64,000 nt of DNA from Pseudoips prasinana (lineage: Eukaryota > Arthropoda > Insecta > Lepidoptera > Nolidae). Both the position numbers and the translations under genes were made by a program. The DNA lies in the NCBI GenBank assembly GCA_951640165.1, contig OX621254.1:26014001-26078000 (forward strand), read 5' to 3'. This document shows, piece after piece, positions 1 through 9,195 of the stretch (positions are counted from its first letter, which is position 1; every line of letters begins with the position of its first letter). A model generated the notes under the pieces. It was not told where the DNA came from. It saw only the letters and a program-made list of their open reading frames with translations, and searched no databases.

Positions 1-890
1 AAATCACTGTGGATGTTATCTAATGGCAACCGCATATCATTTTTCAGTTGTCCTGATATAGTGTGTAGTTCATTTAAGAGCTGTTCTGGTGTCAACAAAT
101 GTACATTAAATCTACCGTGAAACGTATCCATAAGGGTACCCAACAATGTTTCTTGGAGCCTTCTTAAATTTGATAACATGCTGTTGGTAGTTATTGCTGA
201 CACAACAAAATCTTCTGACATTGATAAATTCCCTATTTGTTCTTTTAAATAGTTTGTGGCTTTGTCTATGCTATTTAAATGTTGGTTAATAATTTTATGT
301 TGTGTATTTATCATAGTTTCCGTGCGTTTCAATAAGTTAAATTCGGATTCGACTACTGATGTTTGATTATTCCATAAATTTAATAAGTGTTTCTGATTCA
401 GTCTTATCAATTCAATGTCTTTTGTATACTTTTCTGCGAATCGCTCATCTAGTACGCCGAACAAACTATTCGCTACGTAGCCAATCCCATTGATAAGGCC
501 GCGACGCTGTCTGGCGTGCGCTCCCTCCTGATTCAGCAAAAGCCCGTTGTAGTACTCCAGTTCCAACTTATCGTGACGTAATTGTGTTAATATCATGTTG
601 CAATGCGATTGTTGTTTTAATTGTTCACATAAAGTGTTTAGATATTTTATAAACTTGTCGACAGTTACAGATCCTTCCCAGTAAGGCGACATGTTGTAGT
701 AGACGACCAGGGTCCATTCGTCTCGAATATGTTGCATTTTGGCTACCGGGTCAAAATATAATGTCTGATTGCTATTCAATGTAGTCACACTGTATGATGC
801 ACACGTTGATGATAGTAGGCTCATAAAGTAAATAAACATAAGTGCTAACGATAGAAACTTTCCAGTGGTCCGGTTTGGTCCAGTATTCAT
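1..890 (-). CDS. Envelope-like fusion protein domain of the BEL/Pao element (partial)
   Basis: The frame is open from an ATG at 890-888 to the window edge. A hydrophobic stretch within the first ~32 residues looks like a signal peptide. A furin-type site RQRR at 501-512 is followed at once by a glycine- and hydrophobic-rich stretch beginning GLINGIG, as expected for a fusion peptide, and then by a long helical, coiled-coil-like region. This order resembles the F-type fusion proteins found in env-bearing insect retroelements and baculoviruses. It is in the same frame as pol with no stop between them, so it may be made as a polyprotein or from a spliced message. The transmembrane anchor would lie outside the window. 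Function is inferred from layout only. Confidence 0.7.
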   Translation of the reverse strand, partial: MNTGPNRTTGKFLSLALMFIYFMSLLSSTCASYSVTTLNSNQTLYFDPVAKMQHIRDEWTLVVYYNMSPYWEGSVTVDKFIKYLNTLCEQLKQQSHCNMILTQLRHDKLELEYYNGLLLNQEGAHARQRRGLINGIGYVANSLFGVLDERFAEKYTKDIELIRLNQKHLLNLWNNQTSVVESEFNLLKRTETMINTQHKIINQHLNSIDKATNYLKEQIGNLSMSEDFVVSAITTNSMLSNLRRLQETLLGTLMDTFHGRFNVHLLTPEQLLNELHTISGQLKNDMRLPLDNIHSD

Positions 891-3700
891 GCCGGATTGA
901 TGTCCTTTATGCTTTATTTGGATGTCTTTGTTTTGCTGTGTCGATATCTGTTTTGTATCCTCCTTTGGAGGTTCCCGTTCCTGACGCGGAAGTGGTAAAA
1001 TTGCAATTTTACATACAGGTCTTTTGATAATTCCTGTTTTTGTTTTTAATGTGACAACTCGCACTAGACCATCGTTTCCAGGGTGTAAATCTGTCACTCT
1101 ACCCATTGCCCATTTTCCGGGAGGTAAATTGTCGTCCTTAATTACTACGATATCCCCAATTTTCATGTTTTCCTGAGTCTTCAGCCATTTATTCCTAACT
1201 GATAACTGTGTTAAATATTCACTTTGCCACCTTTTCCATATTTCTTGTCGTATTTTTGTGATTAAATGCCACCTAGTTCTTGCGTCATGATCTGTATCTA
1301 TAACGGTTAAACCAGCTCTCCCTGTCAGAAAATGCGCTGGCGTTAAACACTCGAGATCTTCCACGTTTTCTGATATAGCACAGAGAGGTCGCGAATTTAA
1401 ACATGCCTCGATTTGTGATAAAAGGGTTGTATACTCTTCAAAAGTCAGTTTTTGATTACCTATTGTCCTTTTGAGATGATGTTTCAAACTACCCACGGCC
1501 CTCTCCCACAACCCACCAGCTGTAGGCCAGGAGCTCGCATTATAGTGCCATTCTATATTCATTTCGGATATTTGTTGATAAAAACTGTCATCTAATATTT
1601 TATGAAGTTCGACACAGGCTTCTTGTAAAATTCTATTTGCTTTGACAAAGTTAGTCCCATTGTCACTGTATAGATGCCTCGGACACCCCCTTCTTGCTGC
1701 CATGCGACGTAAAGCTGCAAGGAAGGCTTCGCTAGTCAAGTCTGAGACAATATCCAGATGAACCGCTTTTGTGACCATACAAACGAAGACAACAATGTAA
1801 CCCTTCAATGTTCGACTTCCACGTCCTCTATTCATTTTGATATCGACAAACCCAGTATAATCTACACCAGTGTGGAAAAACGGTGGAGCTGGATTTACTC
1901 TCGCCGGTGGTAGATCTCCCATTAGTTGGTACTTGATTTCCGGATTATGACGTCTACATGTAACACACCTTCGTATGTATTTTTTCGTCGCTCTTGTCCC
2001 TCCTATAATCCAATATCTTCTCCTAACATTAGCCAAAGTTAATTTGACCCCTCCGTGATATGTTAAATGATGAGCTTGGTCTATTAACAGATGAGTAATT
2101 GGATGATTATGTGGAATTATTGCTGGATGTTTTTCTTCGTGAGATAAATCTGCGTATCTCAATCTTCCCCCAACGCGCAACACTCCATCTTGATCGAGAT
2201 AAGGTTGCAAATTAAGTATATTACTTTTTGATTTCAACATATTGTTCTGTTTTAAGCATTCTATGTCGCTAGCAAATTCTGTTAATTGCACATATTTGAT
2301 GATACGCAGTTTTGCTGAATGCAATTCTTGCAACGTGATATATGTAGGTCGCGGCGGGGCGCTACGGGTTATTGCCCGCAGTATCCATGCTAATACGCGA
2401 ACTACTTTCATAAATGAATGATATTTTGATAATAAACGAGATATGATACTTTCTTCTTGATAGGTACTTGTTTGAATGATATTGGCGAGTGATATTTTTA
2501 TTTCATGATTTGTAGTATAATGCGTTTGATTGTTTTCTTCTGTGATTGATAAAGATGATAGCCATGTTGGTCCATGCCACCACAGTGGATGATGCTTTAA
2601 CTGAGAGGCACTCAACCCTCGGCTCGCCGCATCTGCCGGGTTTTGATTTGTTTTGACATATCTCCATTGATTTGAAGGGATAACTTCTGTGATTTGTCTT
2701 ACGCGATTGGCAACAAAGGGTTTCCAACGCCCACTATCTCCGTTTAACCACCCCAATACGACCATGGAGTCAGTCCACCCGTACACCTTGATGTTGTAAT
2801 TGTTGTAACATTCTGATATTTTTGATATAAGCTTACTTACGAGATGTGCACCGCACAACTCTAGTTTTGGTAATGATATAACTTTTTTGTTCGACGTAAG
2901 CTTTGTTTTTGCAGCTACTAATATAACGGAGTATTTATCCTGCTTTTTGATCCTGGCATACACGGCTCCTGCGTACGCTCGAAGAGAAGCATCGGAAAAT
3001 GCGTGAAACTCGATACCACTTTCTTCAGAACAGCCTAACCAGCGGGATATTTTTATTTGATTTATTGTATTGATATCTGACGTTATCTTAATCCATTCTT
3101 TGTAGATATTTTCCGGTATGACGTCATCCCATTGTAATTTTTCAAGCCATATACGTTGAAATAGAAGTTTTAACTTCGTAACAACTGGCGCTAGCCACCC
3201 CAATGGGTCAAATATCTTTGATATTTCGGCTAAAAGCTTTCTTTTTGTTATTTTTCGTGATGTGTCTAATGATACGTTGCATTTAAATGATAATTGATCA
3301 GTTGACGAATCCCATAAGATACCTAATGTTTTTCCAGCAGTGTCATCAGATTTAAAAGTAAAAATGTTCGCCTCTGAGCTCTCTTCTCTTTTGATAGTTT
3401 CTAACAATGCCGCGTTATTCGCTGACCATTTCCGTAGAGTAAATCCTCCTGATTTCATTAATTGACATAACTCATTGATTATTTGTTTCCCAAATTGAAG
3501 GCTATGGGCCCCATGGACCAGATCGTCCATATACAGAGAATTAAAAACAACTTTTGCAGCGTCAGGATATTTGTCCTGTTCATCAGAAGCCAACCTCCTC
3601 AGCGTCATCATCGCCAGGAACGGGGCTGCCTTTGTTCCATAGGTTATTGTAGTTAATTGATATTGTTTGATTGATTCATATGGCGTGTCTCGCCACAAGA
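891..3700 (-). CDS. BEL/Pao pol, second part: RT palm, RNase H, integrase
   Basis: One stop-free frame continues the polyprotein after the break near 3701. YMDD, the RT active site, is at 3522-3533. An RNase H-like region follows (around 2740-3000). The integrase has an HHCC zinc finger at about 1950-2080 and the catalytic triad D (1860-1862), D in SDNGT (1662-1664) and E in WERAVG (1503-1505). A DUF5641-like C-terminal domain lies at about 1030-1170. No internal stop was found by reading, and the frame passes directly into the envelope-like domain. The apparent lack of a start reflects the upstream frameshift and not a separate gene. Confidence 0.85.
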
Positions 3701-6567
3701 TTTTTTTGCAACGTTTGCTGATCTTCGTTTATAAGTACCTCTCTGTACATCTTTTCTAAATCTGCTGTGTATGCATATTGGTACTGACGCCACTTTAATA
3801 TCAAAGCTTGCAAGTCCTGTTGTAAGTTCGGGCCTTTGAACATAACGTCGTTTAGGCTTTTACCTGAGGAAGTTCGTGACGACGCGTTAAAAACCACTCG
3901 TAATTTAGTAGTAACGGCGTTTGCGCGTTGTACTGCGTGGTGTGGAAGAAAACATTCTATTTCACTTGATTGTTGATATGTGCTTTTCATGTGTCCCAGA
4001 GCACGATATTCCCTGATAAATGTTTTGTATTCTTGAGCTAACGTAGGTTCTTTCACAAATTTTCTCTCCAAACTACGAAACTGCGCACCCGCAATTTCTT
4101 TTGACGATCCTAGTTGCTCCTTAAAATCTTCGTGTAAAGGCAGCTTAACTTCGTAACGACCGTCTGACCGTCGCTTTGTGGTCTCGTTGTATAACTGAAT
4201 ACATTTCTGATCCTCCTCACTATACTCAGATTTTTCACTTATTTCTTCTACTTCCCAGAATTTTTGAATATTTTCTAGATCGATTGTAACAACGTTGCAA
4301 TGTACCGATAAAACATTCCCGCATAAAATATATCCCAGCTGTGTATTTTGGGCAATGGGCTGACCTTGATATTCACTCCTGTACATACCGTCTAGCATAA
4401 TAATTGCATATATATCGGCTCCTAATAATAAATCTACGGACCGACTGTTGAAGAATTCAGGATCTGCGAGTTTGATATTTTGAATGTGTTGCCATGAAGG
4501 TTTGTCAAAGGTTGAGTTGGGTAATTTTTTAATTAAATTATTCATGATAAGTACTCTTGCTTCAAATGAAAAATCATTACATGTTGATAGACAGCTTATG
4601 TTTAACATTCCCTTACACGTGCTCCCTTTTTCTCCAATTCCAAAAACGACTCCCTTGTAAGCTTGACAATTCAACCCTAACATCTGTGCGGCATTCTCAG
4701 TGATAAGTGATATTTGCGACCCTTGATCAATAAGAGCTCGCAAAGTTTGATAGGTACCATCAGCCGACATAACTTTTACCAATGCAGTTGACAACAAAAT
4801 TTCTGATGATTCTTTTTGCGAAACATGTGTGCGCATCACATTTTGCTTATTATATTTATTAGAATTACTGCACCTTGCACTCGACTGACCGGACATTGAC
4901 TTTTGCTGTGTACAAGCGTCATGTAACAATGTATTGTGAAATTCTGTGCATGAGCGACAACTTTTCGAAGAATAACAGGGTTTTCCATTATGTGGATATA
5001 AGCAATTCTTACAAATATTGAGATTAGAAACAGTTTTTAATCTCATCATATTATCCATATCTAAAAATTTTTGGCACATAAATAGTCCGTGTGCTTGTTG
5101 ACATAAAGGACATGTTTTATAAGGGTTGGGCTCGGATGATGCATGATACGATTTATTCAATGGTTTGTACTCGCGTGACTCACGTGTTTGCCTATTATAA
5201 TTATGGTTGGCATTATAATGACTAATATTCGCAGGTTTGTTCAGGAACGACTTCTGACAAGATGATTGAAATGATTTTTTGGTTGCATTGTCTTGTTTAC
5301 GTCTCTGCTCGAGGGTATTGAATTTGCCCTCCAAAAATGTAATCAAATCTTGAAGGTTGGGTATTGCCTTAGGGTCCTTAAGCGATTGTAAGTAGCTGTC
5401 ATGCGATACAGAGTCTAGCTTTTGACTCAGTATATGCTCAACTATTGGGTCCCAATTTTTTATATCAACACCTAAGTTCTTAATTCCGTTAAGACTCTCT
5501 AATGTTACGTCATGCATTTTTTGAATTTGAAAAACGGATTGATATTGCATTTGAGGTAGATTCATAAGATCATTTAAATACGCAGATAGTATGCATTTTT
5601 TATTCGTATATCTATTCTGAAGCAACTCCCATGCTGTGGTATAATTTTCGGCACTGATAGCTAAATGTTGTATCAGCTTTTCTGCATCACCGCGCAGTTT
5701 GCTCTTCAAATGCTGCATTTTTTGTGCTTTTGATAATGTAGGATTTAAATTAACGGTTTCGTTAAATAAATCTTTAAATGATATCCATTGCTGATAATTA
5801 CCGGTGAAAATGGGTATGTCAACTTTCGGGGTAGACTTTTCCCGATGAGCTACCGCGTGTAATTTGGTATTAATTGCTTTCTTCAGATTCATATACGCTG
5901 CTTCTTGCTGAGAAAACGTTTCATGATATTCTAAATCAATTTCCCCATATGATACATCCTCAATTTCCCAATGCAGGGTGTCTATTAATCGCCATCGGGC
6001 TTTAATTTCAGAGAGAGCATCTTTGAACTCCCACTGTTCATTAATCAACTTCAAATCTATAGATTTCATGGTACGTGTAAAAGCTTTAAAATTGATAAAT
6101 TGTTTACGTAACATATCGTCTAGTTTACTAGATGATCCAGTTGACCGTTTTCCCTTTGACCACATACATACTTCTATAGCCTCAGACTCATTCTCACACT
6201 GTTTCTTCTCTGCCTGCTGCTCTCGTTCAACCTCAATTTCCTCCTGCTTGCTACTCCCCGGCTGTGATTCCTCGTAAGATGAAGAAGAAAGCTTTGATTT
6301 GCTTATAATATATGCCATTACCTCAGCATATAGCTGCTTCGTTGCCATAAATTCATTCCGTGCAAAATAAGGACGTTGCTTGTCCTCAAACGGCGCAAGT
6401 TTTTTATGATTTAATTGATACTCCGACCAATATGTTTCCAAAGTTTCCAATTTTCTATTATAATAATTAGGTGACGACCTACGTTCCTCACCATCCTTTT
6501 TCATGTTGATAAGGAGTTTCTCCATTGCCGTGGAGATCTCCGATTGCGTGTCGTATATGTGCTCCAT
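3676..6567 (-). CDS. BEL/Pao gag-protease and start of RT
   Basis: This frame has 963 codons, starting at the ATG 6567-6565. The N-terminal ~230 residues are charged and helical. A DUF1759-type gag core follows (motif PIFTGNYQQW, near residue 253). A cysteine-rich zinc-knuckle block sits at about residues 490-560 (CPLCQQAHGLFMC and further Cys pairs). An aspartic protease of the DUF1758 type has the active-site motif DQGSQISLI near residue 625. The C-terminus enters the reverse transcriptase (TADLEKMYR). The frame ends early at a TGA at 3676-3678, just after a run of seven T on the plus strand (3701-3707). One base fewer in that run would keep it in the frame that continues to base 1. Confidence 0.88.
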   Translation of the reverse strand: MEHIYDTQSEISTAMEKLLINMKKDGEERRSSPNYYNRKLETLETYWSEYQLNHKKLAPFEDKQRPYFARNEFMATKQLYAEVMAYIISKSKLSSSSYEESQPGSSKQEEIEVEREQQAEKKQCENESEAIEVCMWSKGKRSTGSSSKLDDMLRKQFINFKAFTRTMKSIDLKLINEQWEFKDALSEIKARWRLIDTLHWEIEDVSYGEIDLEYHETFSQQEAAYMNLKKAINTKLHAVAHREKSTPKVDIPIFTGNYQQWISFKDLFNETVNLNPTLSKAQKMQHLKSKLRGDAEKLIQHLAISAENYTTAWELLQNRYTNKKCILSAYLNDLMNLPQMQYQSVFQIQKMHDVTLESLNGIKNLGVDIKNWDPIVEHILSQKLDSVSHDSYLQSLKDPKAIPNLQDLITFLEGKFNTLEQRRKQDNATKKSFQSSCQKSFLNKPANISHYNANHNYNRQTRESREYKPLNKSYHASSEPNPYKTCPLCQQAHGLFMCQKFLDMDNMMRLKTVSNLNICKNCLYPHNGKPCYSSKSCRSCTEFHNTLLHDACTQQKSMSGQSSARCSNSNKYNKQNVMRTHVSQKESSEILLSTALVKVMSADGTYQTLRALIDQGSQISLITENAAQMLGLNCQAYKGVVFGIGEKGSTCKGMLNISCLSTCNDFSFEARVLIMNNLIKKLPNSTFDKPSWQHIQNIKLADPEFFNSRSVDLLLGADIYAIIMLDGMYRSEYQGQPIAQNTQLGYILCGNVLSVHCNVVTIDLENIQKFWEVEEISEKSEYSEEDQKCIQLYNETTKRRSDGRYEVKLPLHEDFKEQLGSSKEIAGAQFRSLERKFVKEPTLAQEYKTFIREYRALGHMKSTYQQSSEIECFLPHHAVQRANAVTTKLRVVFNASSRTSSGKSLNDVMFKGPNLQQDLQALILKWRQYQYAYTADLEKMYREVLINEDQQTLQKNLVARHAI

Positions 6568-7150
6568 GATAGTGATTGATATTGATATTTAGTTTTAATG
6601 AAGTAATGCACTGATCTTACTTGGATTTGATGATACTTGTCTTAAAGATGATAGCGCCTTTCTGCTGTCGATCTGATGATTTGATGATACTTGATATACG
6701 CTGGTCTTCCTCCGATGATATATGATACGCACAGTTACACTGCCCCCCAATGATAGCACACAATGCACTGTAATCCACGTGTCCTAGCCCTTACCAAACC
6801 GCGCGATAGGTTTTAGGCTCGATAGGACCAATGTTCGGTGTACGGATGGATATTTAAATGATAACGTTTGATATTTGATATGATATTTAATTATTACCCC
6901 AAAATGATATAAAATTGATATAATGTATTGATAAATGATATATGATTGATGCCGAGCAGTGAACTGACCGCGAGGCGAGCGACCGCACCGCGGCGGCTCG
7001 CTTTCGCTGTGTCAGCGTAACGTGATTACCTAAATGTTCGATTTACGAAATCCGAACATATAATCCGATAAAAAGTCCGAAATTCCGATAAAAAGCCCCC
7101 CTCAACGCGGACGGGGGGCCGCGTCATGTCATTAACGTAGAGCGAAAATT
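6568..7150 (-). repeat. BEL/Pao leader and probable 5' LTR region
   Basis: This non-coding sequence lies upstream of gag. It is studded with TGATA/GATA words (about 6580-6960), and a GC-rich block lies at 6950-7130. By position it must hold the 5' LTR and primer-binding site, but I could not fix the LTR ends because the partner LTR is outside the window. Confidence 0.5.
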
Positions 7151-7154
7151 GCAC

Positions 7155-7356
7155 AAAACTCCCTAAAATGATGATCTTGCCCTCTCTCCGCCAGTAATCG
7201 CCCAGAGTCGAGGTTCGAACCCCACAGGGGGTGCCCTCCGGCGCGGGTTATTTAATTTCTAGACGGCTCGAGCCCTCTGCTCGCCTCTATAGTCCGGTGA
7301 AGCAGTGAAAGCCTCCTAGGCTAACTGTAGCGTCATACAAAAAAAAAAAAAAAAAA
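7155..7356 (+). repeat. Poly(A)-terminated segment with a pol III B-box-like motif
   Basis: A segment ends in 18 A residues (7339-7356) and contains GGTTCGAACCC at about 7211-7221, a good match to the B box of tRNA-type promoters. No matching A box or tRNA fold was found, so this may be a 5'-truncated SINE or another retroposed RNA. It abuts the gypsy element directly with no gap. Confidence 0.45.
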
Positions 7357-7592
7357 GGCATTTAGCAGTTCGGCTCGCACGGACACGCTTCCTTTGGAAC
7401 GGTCTCGGGCAGTTGAGCGCTCTCTGGCTTGCACGGTCGGCATCCGTCACGGAACCGATATCGGGCAGTCATTCTTCATAGCTATTGTTATCAGTGTGTA
7501 GATTTTGTTTAAAGTAACGTTGTGAAAAGAACAATAAATATCCTTTGCACTTACATTGGTTTTGCGAGTGGTTTTATTGGAACAACCCTTAT
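7357..7592 (+). repeat. Gypsy 5' LTR remnant lacking U3
   Basis: This matches 12375-12609 nearly base for base, including AATAAA near 7531. The ~130 bp of U3 and the TATA box seen in the right LTR are absent, and the sequence begins within about 10 bp of the start site predicted from that TATA box. Confidence 0.85.
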
Positions 7593-7690
7593 AAGTGGCG
7601 CACAACGTGGAGGCCGAAGATAAAATATATTATTTAAGGCCAAGGCCCATTCGCAAACCATTTCGTTTTGGAAGCAGTTCACCTGAAGAA

Positions 7691-8698
7691 ATGTCTATCA
7701 ACATGTCAGACAGCCAGTTTAAGGAGCTCATCCTTGCAATCACCACCAACACAAGAGGGATGAGTACCTTTGCACAATGCCCAGCTAAATTTGGAGGATC
7801 AAAGGTGGAAGTTGAAGCTTTCTTAGCAACAGTGACAGTGTTTAAGGAAGTGGAAAAGATATCTGATGCGAACGCTCTTGAAGGCCTACCTTTAGTTCTG
7901 ACTGGTGACGCAGCGATTTGGTGGCAAGGTGTTAAAAACAGTGTCAAGACTTGGGAACTTTTTAAGGAACGCTTGCGCAATACCTTTGCTCCAAAAAAAT
8001 TGGATTACATAATCTATCAAGAGATAGTTGGTATTAAGCAAGATAACCAGACCCCGACCGAGATTTTCATTGCCAAGAAGCGAGCGCTTCTTGCCGAGTT
8101 GTCAGAATCACATACGGTGCAGCAAGAGATCAACCTAATTTTTGGCCAGATTAAATTCGCTGTTAGGGAGAAGATTTGTAGGGATTCTATAAAAACTTTT
8201 GATGACCTACTAAAAAAGGCAAGGGACATTGAAAGTACACTAATAGAGAAAAATAATCAAAAAGAGGTATATTTAGACGATGGGGATACAACACAACATA
8301 ACAATTATAAAAAACAAAATAAGACACGCTGTGGTTACTGTCGTCTTCCCGGTCACACAGCTGAGATGTGTAGAAAGAAGGCAAGAGAAGACACACATAA
8401 GCAAAATGTTGTTGTGAAGACAGAAACTACTTCGAGCACCCAAAACGAGGAAAAGCCGAAGTTTGCCTGTTATGGTTGTGGTGAGCCAGGTGTGATTCGC
8501 AGTCATTGCCCAAAATGTAAAAATAAGCAGTCTCCAACATCAGTCGATTTTTGTTTTTGCTCAGCCAATATGACTGCTGATGTACGACCACGTCCCACTG
8601 TACCAATTACCATCGAGGATGACTGGGATAGCGTAAATCGATACATGCGCAAAATCAAGTGTTGCCTCCTACCAACTATATACACGTCTAGAACGTAA
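7691..8698 (+). CDS. Gypsy gag (nucleocapsid-type polyprotein)
   Basis: The frame is open from 7595, but the first ATG is at 7691 and is preferred (about 335 codons). A capsid-like retrotransposon gag domain occupies the first ~200 residues (WWQGVKNSVKTWELFKERL). A full CCHC zinc knuckle follows (CGYCRLPGHTAEMC), then a second whose spacing and histidine are degraded (CYGCGEPG...). The last ~20 codons run out of the original frame: the protease that should follow is read one frame over and has a stop before its active site, so gag ends in junk residues. Confidence 0.8.
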   Translation: MSINMSDSQFKELILAITTNTRGMSTFAQCPAKFGGSKVEVEAFLATVTVFKEVEKISDANALEGLPLVLTGDAAIWWQGVKNSVKTWELFKERLRNTFAPKKLDYIIYQEIVGIKQDNQTPTEIFIAKKRALLAELSESHTVQQEINLIFGQIKFAVREKICRDSIKTFDDLLKKARDIESTLIEKNNQKEVYLDDGDTTQHNNYKKQNKTRCGYCRLPGHTAEMCRKKAREDTHKQNVVVKTETTSSTQNEEKPKFACYGCGEPGVIRSHCPKCKNKQSPTSVDFCFCSANMTADVRPRPTVPITIEDDWDSVNRYMRKIKCCLLPTIYTSRT

Positions 8699-9183
8699 TG
8701 GCGTAAAATTTGAGAAGGAGATAATGTACGTGACACTCGCCGATGGGGTACCAAGGAAGCAGAAAGTCCTTACATTCAAAACGACTGTCAACCTCTATGG
8801 CCGAGACGTCCTTCGTGATATTTCCTGACGCCCGGGAAAATAGGACACTGCTTGGGGTAGGATTTATAGAAGATGCTATGTTGGCCCTAGATCTTCCCCA
8901 ACGAACTTGTCATTTTGTTGACGATCCACACAAGAGCTACGACCTAAATCCACAGGGTCTAGATGAAACAAGGGATATAGCGGGAGTTTTATCCAGTGTG
9001 TGCTTGCCAGCGATGGAATCGCCAATGATGAGCACACCCAGCCCTGTACTATCGCCTGTTGGCATGACAAAATTCGTTCCGCAACATCATCAGGAACCGT
9101 CCATGCAAATGATGACGCCTCCACATTCTCCTCAGAGAAGCGACTGTATTGTGCCTGGAGCAACAGAACAAGCCTTGGAATGA
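8699..9183 (+). pseudogene. Gypsy protease and pol linker, broken
   Basis: Two frames share this stretch. A protease-like segment with IDTCA in place of the usual DTGA is recognisable at about 8610-8820 but has an internal stop. The frame from 8743 then carries the protease C-terminus (FPDAREN, LLGVGFIEDAMLALDL) and a linker. It ends at TGA 9181-9183, in frame with the reverse transcriptase that follows. Catalytic Gly is replaced by Cys in the remnant. Confidence 0.7.
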
Positions 9184-9195
9184 CCTTATGGACCA

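Larger units (their letters stand above)
1..7150 (-). mobile_element. BEL/Pao LTR retrotransposon with envelope-like domain (partial)
   Basis: A retroelement reads right to left. Its leader lies at about 6570-7150, followed by gag, protease, reverse transcriptase, RNase H, integrase and an envelope-like region that exits at base 1. The gag type, the protease motif DQGS and the YMDD reverse transcriptase are those of BEL/Pao elements. The 3' LTR would lie left of the window, so LTR identity and insertion age cannot be judged. Coding sequence is intact apart from one frame break at a homopolymer near 3701-3707, so the copy is young or the break is a sequencing error. The right boundary is approximate. 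Confidence 0.85.

Noticed and set aside
5978..6277. 99-codon ORF antisense to BEL gag
   Set aside because: Antisense shadow of a clear gag frame, with no recognisable domain.
7205..7225. Possible tRNA gene from the B-box motif
   Set aside because: No A box, acceptor stem or anticodon arm at proper spacing.
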